Shown: positions 7,782 through 16,842, numbered from the stretch's first letter. The stretch: 44,192 nucleotides of DNA from Mycobacterium asiaticum (GCF_001668675.1 NZ_LZKQ01000303.1:1-44192); one strand, 5' to 3'. The notes: generated by a model not told the origin, from the letters alone. Translations and numbers: made by a program.

Positions 7782-8747
7782 ATGGGCATGACACAAACGA
7801 ATCTCACGCGACCGCAGGGCCTGGGACGTCTCGACCCGTCGCTGCGTGCCGCTGCCGAGGAGTTGGGCGTCGTCGAGTTCCGTGCCGAAACCCTGACCGC
7901 CGAGCGTGAGCACGCCGACCGCGTGGCCGCCGCGCGCGCCGCCGGAGCCGACACCGACGGGGTCGTCGTCGAATCGCGGTCCATCACCGGCCCCGACGGC
8001 GACCGGCTCGACCTGCGGCTGTATCGCGGCCGCACCGAATCCGCGGCGCCGGTGGTGCTGTATGCGCACGGCGGCGGCTTCGTCACCGGGAACCTGGACA
8101 CCGACCACGCGCACTGCGTCGACCTGGCCCGCGACGCGAACTGCCTGGTGGTGTCGGTGGACTATCGACTCGCGCCCGAGCATTCATGTCCTGCCGCGCT
8201 GGACGACGTCGAGGCGGCGCTGCGCGATGTCATCGCCAACAGCGCCGAACTACAGGCGGATACCGACCGCGTCGCGGTGATGGGCCGCGATGCCGGCGCC
8301 GCCCTGGTGGCGTGCCTGGCGCAGCGGATGTTCGACACCGAAGGTCCCCAGATCCTGATGCAGATTCTGCATCAGCCGATGCTGGACGCCGACGCCACCC
8401 CGTCGCGCCGCGAATTCCAGCGCACGCCCGGCCTCAACGGCCCGGCCGTGAGCCGGGCCTGGGGTCACTACCTCGGGCACACCACGGCCAGCGGCCACCA
8501 CGTCCCGGCGCACCGCGCCAATCTGGAAGGCCTGCCGCCCACCTACATCAGCTGTTCGGAGATCGATCCGTGCCGCGACGAAGCCATCGACTACGCGAAT
8601 CGGCTGTTGCACGCCTTCGTGCACACCGAATTGCACGTGGTGGCAGCGACATTCCACGGCTTCGACTCCGCGGTGCCGGAATGGATTGTCTCGCAAGAGA
8701 ACCGGGCGCTGCACGCGCAGTCGCTGCGGCGGGTGTTCACCGCCTAG
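7782..8747 (+). CDS. HSL-family alpha/beta hydrolase with Asp at the nucleophile position
   Basis: A 321-residue protein of the hormone-sensitive-lipase/esterase family. The oxyanion motif HGGG is at 96-99, DYRLAPE at 127-133, the acid residue in EIDPCRDEA, and the catalytic His in FHGFDS. The nucleophile elbow, usually GDSAGG, reads G168-R-D170-A-G-A, so the serine is replaced by aspartate (codon GAT at 8289-8291). Ser-to-Asp is the nucleophile of dehalogenases and epoxide hydrolases in other alpha/beta-hydrolase families, but is not usual in HSL proteins. The gene follows the second amidohydrolase by 17 bp and is probably co-transcribed. The start may be ATG 7782 or 7788. Confidence 0.88.
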   Translation: MGMTQTNLTRPQGLGRLDPSLRAAAEELGVVEFRAETLTAEREHADRVAAARAAGADTDGVVVESRSITGPDGDRLDLRLYRGRTESAAPVVLYAHGGGFVTGNLDTDHAHCVDLARDANCLVVSVDYRLAPEHSCPAALDDVEAALRDVIANSAELQADTDRVAVMGRDAGAALVACLAQRMFDTEGPQILMQILHQPMLDADATPSRREFQRTPGLNGPAVSRAWGHYLGHTTASGHHVPAHRANLEGLPPTYISCSEIDPCRDEAIDYANRLLHAFVHTELHVVAATFHGFDSAVPEWIVSQENRALHAQSLRRVFTA

Positions 8748-8763
8748 CGGACATGTCGGACGG

Positions 8764-9528
8764 CTAGATGGGAGTGAACTTGGTGATCAGCCACTTGCCG
8801 TCGACCAGCGCCAGATTCACCAGCACGCTGCTGGCAGACATGGAGGGGTCCGGGTTGTCCTTGGTGGTGGTGCTCTGATCGACGAAGACCAGCACGACCG
8901 CGGAATCGGGGTGTAGTTCCTGCACCGCGGCCCGCATCACGTGCGCGGTGGTCTTCAGCGACTTCTGTTTGGCGGCCGGGGCAACGATCTGCTGGGTGAA
9001 CTGGTCGTAATAGGACAAGAAATCGCCGGAGAGGTGCGAGCGGGCGTTGGCGAAATCCTTGTCCAGACTGTCTGCCGAATAGGACAGCACCGCAACGGTG
9101 CCGTCCGATGCCGCATTGACCGCCGCGCGGGCAACTCCGGGGCTGGTTGCCTGATCCGGCTCGTGGTACTTGAAATACAGCCAGATCGTCACGCCGCCGG
9201 TGATCAATATGAGCAGGGTGAGGATCGTCGGGATGGGCTTGATCGTGATCTGGCGGTGCCAGAAGTCGCGCCGCCAGTTGCGCCGTGGAACTTCGGCGTC
9301 GGCCGGGGGAGCGGCAACCACCGCGGTCGCGTCGTCCGGGTCGTCCGGGTCGTCCATGAGTTCGGCAGCCGGCTCTTCGTCGGCGGGCTCACCGTCGACG
9401 AAGGGGTCGTCCTGGACCTCGTCCTCGGGGTGCCCGCCCGCCGTGTCGATAACCGCGGTCTTGTCCTGCTCGTCCAGTTCGTGGTCCAGGTCGTCCTTTT
9501 CGAGTTCACCGCGCACGTTGTCGCTCAC
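8764..9528 (-). CDS. Orphan Mce-associated membrane protein (Rv1362c/Rv1363c type)
   Basis: A 254-residue membrane protein with a long acidic cytoplasmic N-terminus (about 95 residues, rich in D/E/P), one membrane helix near residues 100-120 (PIPTILTLLILITGGVTIWLYF), and an extracytoplasmic NTF2-like domain. That domain carries the usual Mam pattern: a start such as ARAAVNAASDGTVAVLSYSADSLDKDFANARSHLSGDF and an end VDGKWLITKFTPI. Orphan Mce-associated proteins stabilise Mce lipid importers in mycobacteria. Its ATG overlaps the stop of the upstream paralogue by four bases, as expected for a co-translated pair resembling Rv1362c/Rv1363c, and the same neighbours (Rv1364c-like, RsfA) follow further on. 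Confidence 0.85.
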   Translation of the reverse strand: MSDNVRGELEKDDLDHELDEQDKTAVIDTAGGHPEDEVQDDPFVDGEPADEEPAAELMDDPDDPDDATAVVAAPPADAEVPRRNWRRDFWHRQITIKPIPTILTLLILITGGVTIWLYFKYHEPDQATSPGVARAAVNAASDGTVAVLSYSADSLDKDFANARSHLSGDFLSYYDQFTQQIVAPAAKQKSLKTTAHVMRAAVQELHPDSAVVLVFVDQSTTTKDNPDPSMSASSVLVNLALVDGKWLITKFTPI

Positions 9529-10397
9529 GGTACGAACTCCACTTTCGACATCTTGTATTGCCCGTCCTCTTCAGTCACGGTCACCCGCAGCCGCCAGGTC
9601 CGCGGTTCCTCCTTGGCGCCGGTGGAATTGGTGACCCGCGAGGTCGCCGAGACCAGGACCAGTGCGGAACGCCCGTCCATGGACTCGACGGCCGCGGCGT
9701 TCACGGTGCCCTCGGTGACCACCTTGGACTGTTCGACCACCTTGGTGAAATCGGCGGCGCGCTGCTGGAAGTCGTCCCGGAACTCGCCGGTGGAACTGTC
9801 GATGACGCGCTGGACGTCGTCCTTGGCCTTCTTGTAGTCGAGCGAGGTCATGTTCACCACGCCCTTTTTGGCACCTGCGATGAAGGCCGCGGATTTTTCC
9901 TCACGCTCGTTGGCCTGGTGGTGCTGCCACACAAAGTAACCACTGGTCCCGATGAAGCCGCAGATGACAAGGACGGCGGCCAGTTTTGCGATCGTCGACA
10001 ACTTCGGCACGCCGAACGAATCGCGCATTCGCCGCCGCCGGGACACAGGACCCTCGACTACCGCTGCGGACTCGTTGTAGTTTGCCGACTCGTCGTAGTT
10101 CGCCGCGTCGTCGTAGTCCTCGGCGTCCTCGTAATACTCGGCGTCCTCGGCGTCCTCGTAGTACTCCGAGTCGTCGTAGTCCTCGTCTTCCTCGTCGTCA
10201 TAGTCGTCGGCGTATTCGTCGTACTCCGTGTCGCCGCTGCTCACGGCGAGCGCTTCACGGCGAAGCCGGGCGGCGCGAGCTTTGGCGCGCGCGGCAGCAG
10301 CCAGCGCCTCGGCCTCGGCGGCCTGCGCCTCTGCCTCCAGAGCCAGCGCCAGCGCTTCAGCTTTGGACGTGACCGCGTCGTCGTCTGTCTCAGCCAT
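9525..10397 (-). CDS. Orphan Mce-associated membrane protein with acidic Tyr-rich tail
   Basis: A 290-residue partner of the preceding gene. The N-terminus is a coiled-coil-like Ala/Glu/Arg helix (residues ~10-50), followed by a striking D/E/Y-rich stretch of imperfect repeats (EYYEDAED, DESANYNES; ~55-112), a basic stop (SRRRRMR), one membrane helix (~132-155, IAKLAAVLVICGFIGTSGYFVW) and an extracytoplasmic Mce-associated domain ending in GQYKMSKVEFVP. Family knowledge places such proteins beside Mce transporters. It is first in the two-gene unit. Upstream, 10398-10574 has no gene and forms a divergent promoter gap with the acyl-CoA dehydrogenase pair. Confidence 0.83.
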   Translation of the reverse strand: MAETDDDAVTSKAEALALALEAEAQAAEAEALAAAARAKARAARLRREALAVSSGDTEYDEYADDYDDEEDEDYDDSEYYEDAEDAEYYEDAEDYDDAANYDESANYNESAAVVEGPVSRRRRMRDSFGVPKLSTIAKLAAVLVICGFIGTSGYFVWQHHQANEREEKSAAFIAGAKKGVVNMTSLDYKKAKDDVQRVIDSSTGEFRDDFQQRAADFTKVVEQSKVVTEGTVNAAAVESMDGRSALVLVSATSRVTNSTGAKEEPRTWRLRVTVTEEDGQYKMSKVEFVP

Positions 10398-10574
10398 TGC
10401 CGCTCGTCATTATCGAGTGAACTCCGGTATCTCTTACGGTATTACCCATTGCTAACATCAGAGTCTTCCGCGAACTCCGATGAGGACCGATCTGGCGATG
10501 ATCAGCCACCCAATTCTTCTACCCGACTTCCTTCGCGACAGCGAAAGATGGTCGAGCGAAGTCCGGCCGGCATC

Positions 10575-11702
10575 ATGACCGCTGTCGACTCTCCCGAAAA
10601 GATACTCTTTACCTCCACTACCCAAGCGTTTCTGGCAAAAGAAGCGTCGCTGCGGCACGTCCGCGACCTGCACGCCGCGGGCGTCTCCTTCGAACCCGCG
10701 TGGTGGCGGCGCGCGACCGAACTCGGCTGGACCGCCCTGTTGGTGCCCGAGGAACTGGGCGGCGGAAGCGCCTCGGGCGACGGGTTTGCGGACTTGGCCG
10801 CGGTGGCCGAGCTGCTCGGCAAAACCGTCGCCCCCGGCCCCCTGTACCCCGTCAGCACCGTCCTGGCGGGTCTGGTGGATTGTGCCGGGCGGGACGGTCA
10901 CGGGGAACTGATCGAGGCGCTGATGTCCGGGGACGACGTCGCCTCGTGGGCGGTGTCAGAACCGAGCCGGGGCTGGGCGCCCCTCGAGCCGGCCGTCACC
11001 GCCGTCGAGTCCGGGTCGGGCTACCGCATCGACGGGGTCAAAGACCGGGTCGAAGCCGGAGCTCAGAGCTCGATGCTGCTGGTGGTCGCACGGTCGGCCG
11101 CGGGGGTCCGCCAGTTCCTGGTGCCCGCGGACAGCCCAGGAGTGAGCATCACACCCCAGTCGTCGATCGATCTGGTCAAGCAGTACGCGTGGGTCGAATT
11201 CGACGGGGTGGTGGTCGACGGCTCCGCGGCCGTGGGTGGTGTCGAGGAGACACCCGCGCTCATCGATCGGCAAAGTCAGGTTGCTCAGGTGCTGCAGTGC
11301 GCCGAGGCGGTCGGCATCCTGCAGACCGTCTTCGACTTCACCGTGCAGTGGGCCCTGGACCGGCACAGTTTCGGCCGGCCGCTGGCGTCATATCAGGCAC
11401 TCAAGCACGGGTTCGCCGATATGAAGATGTGGCTGGAAGCCTGCCGGGCGACGACCGCCGCAGCGGTGGCCGACGTGTCCGCCCGCGCGCCCGAAGCGGG
11501 TCTGTCGGCCAGCATCGCCAAGTCCTACGTTGGCGAGCTGGCCGGCCAAATCGTGCAACGTTGTGTGCAGATGCACGGTGGCATCGGCGTCACCTGGGAG
11601 CACGACCTGCATTTGTACTTGCGCCGAATTACCTTGTACCGCTCCATGTTCGGCACACCCGAGGAGCACAACATCCGGGTGTACCAGGCGGCAGCAAAAT
11701 GA
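10575..11702 (+). CDS. Acyl-CoA dehydrogenase (FadE-type), subunit 1 of a pair
   Basis: A 375-residue flavin-dependent acyl-CoA dehydrogenase. The family signature is seen in LVPEELGGGSAS, the helix RHSFGRPLASYQALKHGFADMK and the FAD-binding C-terminus CVQMHGGIGVTWEHDLHLYLRR. It is shorter than the second subunit and lacks the EPSGGSD loop, having SEPSRGW instead. In mycobacteria such dissimilar coupled pairs form alpha2beta2 enzymes acting on short side chains, for example of sterols (FadE28-FadE29). The stop overlaps the start of the next gene (ATGA). The start is uncertain: ATG 10575 (MTAVDSPEK) is used, and an in-frame ATG at 10548 is possible. Confidence 0.88.
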   Translation: MTAVDSPEKILFTSTTQAFLAKEASLRHVRDLHAAGVSFEPAWWRRATELGWTALLVPEELGGGSASGDGFADLAAVAELLGKTVAPGPLYPVSTVLAGLVDCAGRDGHGELIEALMSGDDVASWAVSEPSRGWAPLEPAVTAVESGSGYRIDGVKDRVEAGAQSSMLLVVARSAAGVRQFLVPADSPGVSITPQSSIDLVKQYAWVEFDGVVVDGSAAVGGVEETPALIDRQSQVAQVLQCAEAVGILQTVFDFTVQWALDRHSFGRPLASYQALKHGFADMKMWLEACRATTAAAVADVSARAPEAGLSASIAKSYVGELAGQIVQRCVQMHGGIGVTWEHDLHLYLRRITLYRSMFGTPEEHNIRVYQAAAK

Positions 11703-12931
11703 CAGCCGAGTCCGTCGCCGAATTCGCCGCCCGCGCGCGGGCCTGGCTGGCCGACAACATGCCGAGTATCGACCCCGAGTCGCCGCCGGCCATGCCGCGG
11801 GATGCCGAGCAGTCCTGGCAGCGGGCACGGGAATTACAGAAGCGGCTCTACTCGGGCGGGTTCGCCGGCATCTGCTTCCCGCGCGAATACGGCGGCCTGG
11901 GACTGGATTACGAATACCAACGGGCGTTCAACGTGGAGTCGGTCGGCTACGAGATGCCGCTGATCCTCAATGTCCCCACTTTCACCATCTGTTGCGCCAC
12001 ACTGCTGGACACCGGGAGTGAGGAGCAGAAGAAGCAACACATCGCCGCGGCGCTGCGGGGCGACGAGATTCTGGTCCAACTGTTGTCCGAACCCAGTGGT
12101 GGTTCGGACCTGGCCGGTGTCATCACACGCGCCGAACGCAAGGGTGATCGGTGGGTGATCAACGGGGCCAAGACATGGAGCACAAGCGCTTTCGCCGCGG
12201 ACTACGGGTTGTGCCTGGCCCGCACCGACTGGGATGTGCCCAAGCACGACGGCCTGACGATGTTTCTGGTTCCCATCCGCCACCCGGGAATCACGTTGCG
12301 GCGCATCACTCAGGTGAACGGTGGCGCGGAGTTCTGCGAGGAGTTCCTCGACGGCGTGGATGTCGGTGACGACGCGGTGGTGGGCGAGGTGAACAACGGC
12401 TGGGCGGTGGCGTCTCGACAGCTGTACCACGAACGCCGCGCCGTCGGTCAAGGCTCGGAGTTCGCCAGTGGGTCGGGCAGCGAGGGTGGTCACACCACAC
12501 CGGTGGACTATGCGGATCTGCTGGCCAGGACCGGCCAGGCTGACAGCGAGCGCGCGCAGGAGATGGGCGGCCGGGCGCTGGTGCACCGCGCGGTTGCCGA
12601 GCAACTGATCAACCACGTGTCGCGCAGCGTGCGGGATGGTTCGCTGCCTCCGGCCGCTGGGACGCTGATCAGGCTGTTCCACGCCGAGACCACGATGGTG
12701 GAGGTCGATACGGCACTCGCGATCGCCGGTGCGGCCGGTGTGGTGGGGGAAGTCGGCGAGGGGCTACAGACCGGCTTCCGTTTTCTGTCCCGGCAGTCGG
12801 TCGCGATCGGTGGCGGCACCACGGAGATGGCGCGCAATGTCATCGGCGAACGGGTGCTGAACTTCCCGCGCGAGTACGCCGCCGACCGCGGGGTGCCGTT
12901 CAATCAGGTGCGGCACGGCCGAACGCGCTGA
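11699..12931 (+). CDS. Acyl-CoA dehydrogenase (FadE-type), subunit 2 of a pair
   Basis: A 410-residue acyl-CoA dehydrogenase translationally coupled to the previous gene. It shows FPREYGGLGLDYEYQ, the flavin/substrate loop LLSEPSGGSDLAG, INGAKTWSTSAFAADYGLCLART, and the terminal IGGGTTEMARNVIGERVL. Paired with the shorter subunit it likely forms a heterotetramer that introduces an alpha-beta double bond into a CoA thioester. The pair sits between the Mce-associated genes and the Rv1364c-like gene; in the M. tuberculosis block these are adjacent as I recall, so this pair would be a lineage-specific insertion. It may serve the catabolic island at 1-8750. Confidence 0.9.
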   Translation: MTAESVAEFAARARAWLADNMPSIDPESPPAMPRDAEQSWQRARELQKRLYSGGFAGICFPREYGGLGLDYEYQRAFNVESVGYEMPLILNVPTFTICCATLLDTGSEEQKKQHIAAALRGDEILVQLLSEPSGGSDLAGVITRAERKGDRWVINGAKTWSTSAFAADYGLCLARTDWDVPKHDGLTMFLVPIRHPGITLRRITQVNGGAEFCEEFLDGVDVGDDAVVGEVNNGWAVASRQLYHERRAVGQGSEFASGSGSEGGHTTPVDYADLLARTGQADSERAQEMGGRALVHRAVAEQLINHVSRSVRDGSLPPAAGTLIRLFHAETTMVEVDTALAIAGAAGVVGEVGEGLQTGFRFLSRQSVAIGGGTTEMARNVIGERVLNFPREYAADRGVPFNQVRHGRTR

Positions 12932-12937
12932 GCGCGC

Positions 12938-14899
12938 TCAATCGGCGACGAGGACGTCCCCGGAATCGCCGCCGATGACCGGTATCTGGACCAGCGACAA
13001 AACGTGGTGGGCTGGGCTGCCCGGTGGCGCCACCAGCACGCAGTCGCCGCCCTGCTTGCGGGCGCGGTCGCGCGCGGCGGCCAGGGCGCTCACGCCCGCC
13101 GAGCCCAGATGCGTCACCGCGCTCAGGTCGATGGTCAAAGACGCTATGCCCGAACGACTTTCCACCGCAATCTGGCGATCAAGGGTGGATGCGGTGTGTG
13201 AATCGACCTCGCCGCGCACGATGATGCGGCCACTTTCGACCAGCGAGACGAATTCGTCGTCGAGTTCACGCCGAATGGTGACGCGACTGATGACCGGATC
13301 GCTGATGAAATTGGCCGGGCGCGTGAGCCGGTGCGTCAGCGAGGCGGTGGTGCCGTCCGGGCCGTGGCTGACGTGCGATTCCGTCACCAGGGCCTCGGCC
13401 ATTGCCAGGCCGCGCCCGCGGCCCCGTGCACCCTCGCGGTGGTCTTTCCACTGCCCTCGATCGACGACCGACGCCCGCAGCTTGCCGTCACCGCTCAAGG
13501 TCGCCTCGACCACCACCCCGCCGGTGACCTCTCCGCTGTAGCCGTGTTCCACGGCGTTCTCCACGAATTCCGACATGGCATGCACGATGTCGGAGATGTC
13601 GGTGTCTTCAGCTCCGATGTCGGACAACCACTTTCGCAACCGAGACCGGATGTGACGAGCGGCGTGAATGGTCGCGTCCGCGGTGATGTGCAGCGGCGGC
13701 ATCGGCGCCCGGCGCTGCGCCGCCAGCAGTGTCACGTCGTCGTTGTATCCGGTGGAGCGCAGCAGCAATTCGAGCGTTTCCGAACAGAGCCGGTCGACAG
13801 GCCGGGTCGGTGTGTCGATGACGAAGCCCCCGGTGCCCGCCGCGATGCTGGCGGCCAAGTCGGCGAATTCCGCGGTGCTGGCTCCCAGCGGCCGGCCCGG
13901 GCGCTCGATCAAACCATCGCTGTAGAACAGCACCGTGTCGCCGATGCCCAGCGGCTCGGCGCGCAGCGGAAAGCCCACGCCACTGCCTAGCGGGCCGGCG
14001 CCGGACGGTGTCAGATACCGCGACTCCGCACTGGCCGACACCACCAGCGGGGGCGGGTGCCCGGCGGTGCAGTACTGCAACTCACCCGTCGCAAAATCCA
14101 GGGATCCGACGCAAAGGGTCGCCGACTTCGAGCCCGGGACCTGATCGTGGAACCGGTCCAGGGCCTCGAGTGCCTCGACGATCGAGTGCCCGGCGGTGAT
14201 CTGCATCCGCAACGCGGTGCGCAGCTGCGACATCACCGCGGCGGCCTCGACACCGTGACCGACGACATCCCCGACGATCAGTACCAGGCGGTCACCGAGC
14301 GCCAGAGCGTCGAACCAGTCGCCGCCGGCGGCGGTGTCTTCGGCAGCGACGACGTATTCGGCGGCGATGTCGGCGTCCGGGACCACCGGAACCGACGCGG
14401 CCAACAGCGCCTGCTGCATGACGGTCGCCGAATCGCGCATGTTCCGGTAGCGCTCCGAGAGTTCCTCGACCCGCGCCTCGGCGGCCAGGCGCGCCTGAAC
14501 CCGAGTGGTGACGTCGTCGAAGACCAGCTGTACGCCCTCGATGGACCCGTCGTCTCCATGGCGCGCCGTCACCAGGAAGTCGAAGAACCGCTCCTCGAGG
14601 CCGGAACCCTGCAAGTCGACCTGCAGCCGCCACTCGGATCCCGACTGTGACTCCCCGGTTTGATACACCCGATCAAACATCTCGAGGATCTGTTGACTCT
14701 CCAGCTCGGGATACATCTCTTTGACGGTCTTACCCACGCTGACCAGCAGCGGACTCAACTCGCGAAACGCGGCATTGACCGCAATGAATCGGTGCTCTGG
14801 CCCTTCCAGGCCGACCACCATCGCCGGGATGTTCTCGAAGATGCGCCGCACGTCCTCAGCCGCGCCCACCGTTTTGTCCCAGTCCTCTTCGGCCGCCAT
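12938..14899 (-). CDS. Rv1364c-like multidomain sigma-F regulator (PAS-PP2C-kinase-STAS)
   Basis: A 653-residue fusion of stress-signalling modules. The order is a PAS domain (~15-130, IFENIPAMVVGLEGPEHRFIAVNAAFR), a SpoIIE/RsbU-type PP2C phosphatase (~165-370, with AGGDWFDAL, VGDVVGHGVEAA and FYSDGLIE acidic motifs), an RsbW-type anti-sigma kinase (~385-510, HAMSEFVENAVEHGY N-box and RGRGLAMAEALV G-box) and a STAS domain (~555-650, THLGSAGVSAL with the phosphorylatable serine). Length and order match M. tuberculosis Rv1364c, which acts in SigF control. The start at 14899 (MAAEEDWDK) has a GGGAGGT ribosome-binding site; upstream in-frame sequence is not conserved in character. It is 138 bp downstream of rsfA on the same strand. 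Confidence 0.93.
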   Translation of the reverse strand: MAAEEDWDKTVGAAEDVRRIFENIPAMVVGLEGPEHRFIAVNAAFRELSPLLVSVGKTVKEMYPELESQQILEMFDRVYQTGESQSGSEWRLQVDLQGSGLEERFFDFLVTARHGDDGSIEGVQLVFDDVTTRVQARLAAEARVEELSERYRNMRDSATVMQQALLAASVPVVPDADIAAEYVVAAEDTAAGGDWFDALALGDRLVLIVGDVVGHGVEAAAVMSQLRTALRMQITAGHSIVEALEALDRFHDQVPGSKSATLCVGSLDFATGELQYCTAGHPPPLVVSASAESRYLTPSGAGPLGSGVGFPLRAEPLGIGDTVLFYSDGLIERPGRPLGASTAEFADLAASIAAGTGGFVIDTPTRPVDRLCSETLELLLRSTGYNDDVTLLAAQRRAPMPPLHITADATIHAARHIRSRLRKWLSDIGAEDTDISDIVHAMSEFVENAVEHGYSGEVTGGVVVEATLSGDGKLRASVVDRGQWKDHREGARGRGRGLAMAEALVTESHVSHGPDGTTASLTHRLTRPANFISDPVISRVTIRRELDDEFVSLVESGRIIVRGEVDSHTASTLDRQIAVESRSGIASLTIDLSAVTHLGSAGVSALAAARDRARKQGGDCVLVAPPGSPAHHVLSLVQIPVIGGDSGDVLVAD

Positions 14900-15037
14900 G
14901 TTGGCCGTACCTCCCACGGACCGCATCAATACCCAGGTTTTTGGCGCGCTGACGACAACGTCAAGCGACGCTAAACAGGTTATCAATGCGCGGGACGTGT
15001 GCCACGCACGAAATTCGTCAGGCCGTCTCAGGCCGTC

Positions 15038-15460
15038 TCAGGCGGTGGTCAGTGCGGATTCCGTGGTGGGGTGGACGGACAACACATTGCCGAACGCGCA
15101 CGCATCGACAATGCGCGCGACGCCGGGGTTCTGACTCACCATGCGCAGCGTTATGCCGCGTTCGCGGCAGCGCTCCGCTTCGTCGGCCAGCACGGTGAAC
15201 GCACAGCAGCCCATGAAATCCAGATCGTTCACGTCGACGACGAGCAGGCCGGCCTGGCTGGCCGCGGTCGCCGCCTCGGTGACCAGACCCTGCCAAGTGT
15301 GCTCGTTGGACGCATCGACCTCGCCGCCGGCGCGGACGACCACCGCCGAGGCGCTGCGAACCGTGGTCGCGCGCAACGTGCTGCTCGGTCCGTCCAACTG
15401 AGAGGACAAGTCACTGCTCAGCGAAACGGTCCTGGAAAAGTTGGCTGACCCCAAGTTCAT
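15038..15460 (-). CDS. rsfA: Anti-anti-sigma factor RsfA (STAS domain)
   Basis: A 140-residue STAS protein matching M. tuberculosis RsfA (Rv1365c), which binds the anti-sigma factor RsbW/UsfX and frees SigF, and is under redox control by a cysteine pair. Visible features are AGGEVDASNEHTWQ, VVDVNDLDFMGCCAF and the C-terminal VHPTTESAL. Cysteines are at 85, 86, 98 and 121; C85 and C121 are 36 residues apart, the spacing I recall for the regulatory C73/C109 pair. There is no phosphorylatable serine at the STAS loop (MGCC in place of a S/T), as in redox-type RsfA. It is upstream of the Rv1364c-like gene on the same strand. The protein is about 12 residues longer at the N-terminus than RsfA, so the start could be internal. 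Confidence 0.9.
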   Translation of the reverse strand: MNLGSANFSRTVSLSSDLSSQLDGPSSTLRATTVRSASAVVVRAGGEVDASNEHTWQGLVTEAATAASQAGLLVVDVNDLDFMGCCAFTVLADEAERCRERGITLRMVSQNPGVARIVDACAFGNVLSVHPTTESALTTA

Positions 15461-15584
15461 CGTGCACCCCCACCTTGATGGCGCCGGATAACCCCCCACC
15501 GGATGCCCCGTATGCGCCTTAAGACAATGTGATGCGCTTTGTATAGCAGACGCCAAGCACCGATTTGGGGCGAATCGAAAAGAT

Positions 15585-15617
15585 CGGCCCGAACCCGATC
15601 GATCCGGGTTCGGGCCG
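15585..15617 (-). terminator. Strong hairpin terminator after the amidohydrolase gene
   Basis: CGGCCCGAACCC and GGGTTCGGGCCG form a perfect 12-bp stem around a 9-base loop, about 20 bases past the amidohydrolase stop. Read on the minus strand it is followed by a T-rich ATCTTTTCG stretch, so it fits an intrinsic terminator separating that gene from rsfA. The rest of the 15461-15636 gap holds no gene; the rsfA promoter should lie within it. Confidence 0.7.
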
Positions 15618-15636
15618 AGCGCTCCGGTGCTTGCGC

Positions 15637-16842
15637 CTATGCGGAAACCGGCTTTTTCGCGGGCTTGGTGACCTTCATCAATTTCATCAGGTTGCCGCCC
15701 ATGATCTTTTCGACGTCTTCCTGATCGAAGTCCTTGAGTTCGTCGACGAATGTGATCGGGTCCTTCAGGCCCTCCGGGTGCGGCCAGTCGGAACCGAAGA
15801 CCACCCGGTCGGTGCCGACCATCTTGACGATCTCGGTGAAGCGGTCCTCCCAGAACGGGCTGATGTAGACGCAACGCTTGAACGTCTCGATCGGGTCCTC
15901 GGCGAACGCCTGCGGCATCTTCTTGTAGACGCCCTTGAGGCCCTTGAACAGATGCGGCACCCAATCGGCACCGTTCTCGATCGACAGGATCCGAAGATCG
16001 GGGTTGCGCGTCAGCGCGCCGTGACAGATCAACGCGCCGAAGGCGTCCTCGACCGGCCGGTGACCCAGGGCCAGGCTGCGGAAGGCGGTCGGCTTGAACG
16101 GCAGAAACTCGTCGCCGGGTTCCCAGATGTTGAGCAGCTCGGAGTAACCGCTGTCCGAGGCGTGCATTGAAACCGGAATCTCGGCGCGCACGCAGGCCTG
16201 CCAGAACGGATCGAACTCCTCGAAGCCGAAGGAGCGGCTGCCGCGGTAACCGGGCACCGGTGCGGGGCGCACCAGCACGGTGCGGGCACCGCGCTGAAGG
16301 CACCACTCCAATTCCTCGAGCGCCCGGTCGACGATCGGCAGGGTGATCACCGGCGTCGCGAAGATCCGCTCTTGGTAGTTGAACGACCACTGCTCATACA
16401 TCCACTGGTTCAGCGCGTGGATGACGTCGTGCGTCATCTCCGGGTCGTCCTTCATGCGCTCTTCCACCAGGCTGGCCAGCGTCGGGAACATCAGCGCGTA
16501 GTCGATGCCGAGCTCGTCCATCACCTCGAGGCGTGCTCCCGGTTCGCGAAACGCGGGGATGGCCTTCATCGGCTCACCGAGGATCTCGCGGTAGCTCTTG
16601 CCTTGCGAACCGTTGCGGAAGTAGTCCTCCTGGGCGCCCGGGCGGGCCACCACCTCGAAGGTGGGATTGGGGATGTAGTCGCTGATGTGGCCGCGCACCA
16701 CGATCTTGGTGCGGCCGCGCACCTGTACGTAGTCGATGACGTGCTTGCGGTGGTCGGGGAGGAACTTGGTCAGCGCTTCCTGAGGCTCGTACATGTGATT
16801 GTCGGCGTCGAACACCGGGAAGGAAAGCTCGCGAGAGGGCAT
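15637..16842 (-). CDS. Amidohydrolase (COG2159, DADNH type)
   Basis: A 401-residue amidohydrolase-fold enzyme common in mycobacteria. The N-terminal metal motif is FDADNHMYE (residues 11-19), the mid-barrel His occurs in VSMHASDSGY, and the C-terminal catalytic Asp in FGSDWPHPEG; all are intact, unlike the protein at 5543. It also has RILSIENGADWVPHLFKGL. The basic C-terminus (KLMKVTKPAKKPVSA) is typical of this subgroup. The start at 16842 is preceded by GGAG at good spacing (ACAGGAGAATCGCC). It lies 99 bp downstream of the TetR-thioesterase gene on the same strand with a palindromic operator between, so repression by that regulator is likely. The substrate is unknown. Confidence 0.9.
   Translation of the reverse strand: MPSRELSFPVFDADNHMYEPQEALTKFLPDHRKHVIDYVQVRGRTKIVVRGHISDYIPNPTFEVVARPGAQEDYFRNGSQGKSYREILGEPMKAIPAFREPGARLEVMDELGIDYALMFPTLASLVEERMKDDPEMTHDVIHALNQWMYEQWSFNYQERIFATPVITLPIVDRALEELEWCLQRGARTVLVRPAPVPGYRGSRSFGFEEFDPFWQACVRAEIPVSMHASDSGYSELLNIWEPGDEFLPFKPTAFRSLALGHRPVEDAFGALICHGALTRNPDLRILSIENGADWVPHLFKGLKGVYKKMPQAFAEDPIETFKRCVYISPFWEDRFTEIVKMVGTDRVVFGSDWPHPEGLKDPITFVDELKDFDQEDVEKIMGGNLMKLMKVTKPAKKPVSA

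Noticed and set aside
9558..10574. Continuous plus-strand reading frame in front of the first acyl-CoA dehydrogenase
   Set aside because: It is antisense to the acidic-tail membrane protein gene; the peptide is low-complexity and the dehydrogenase similarity begins only near 10575.
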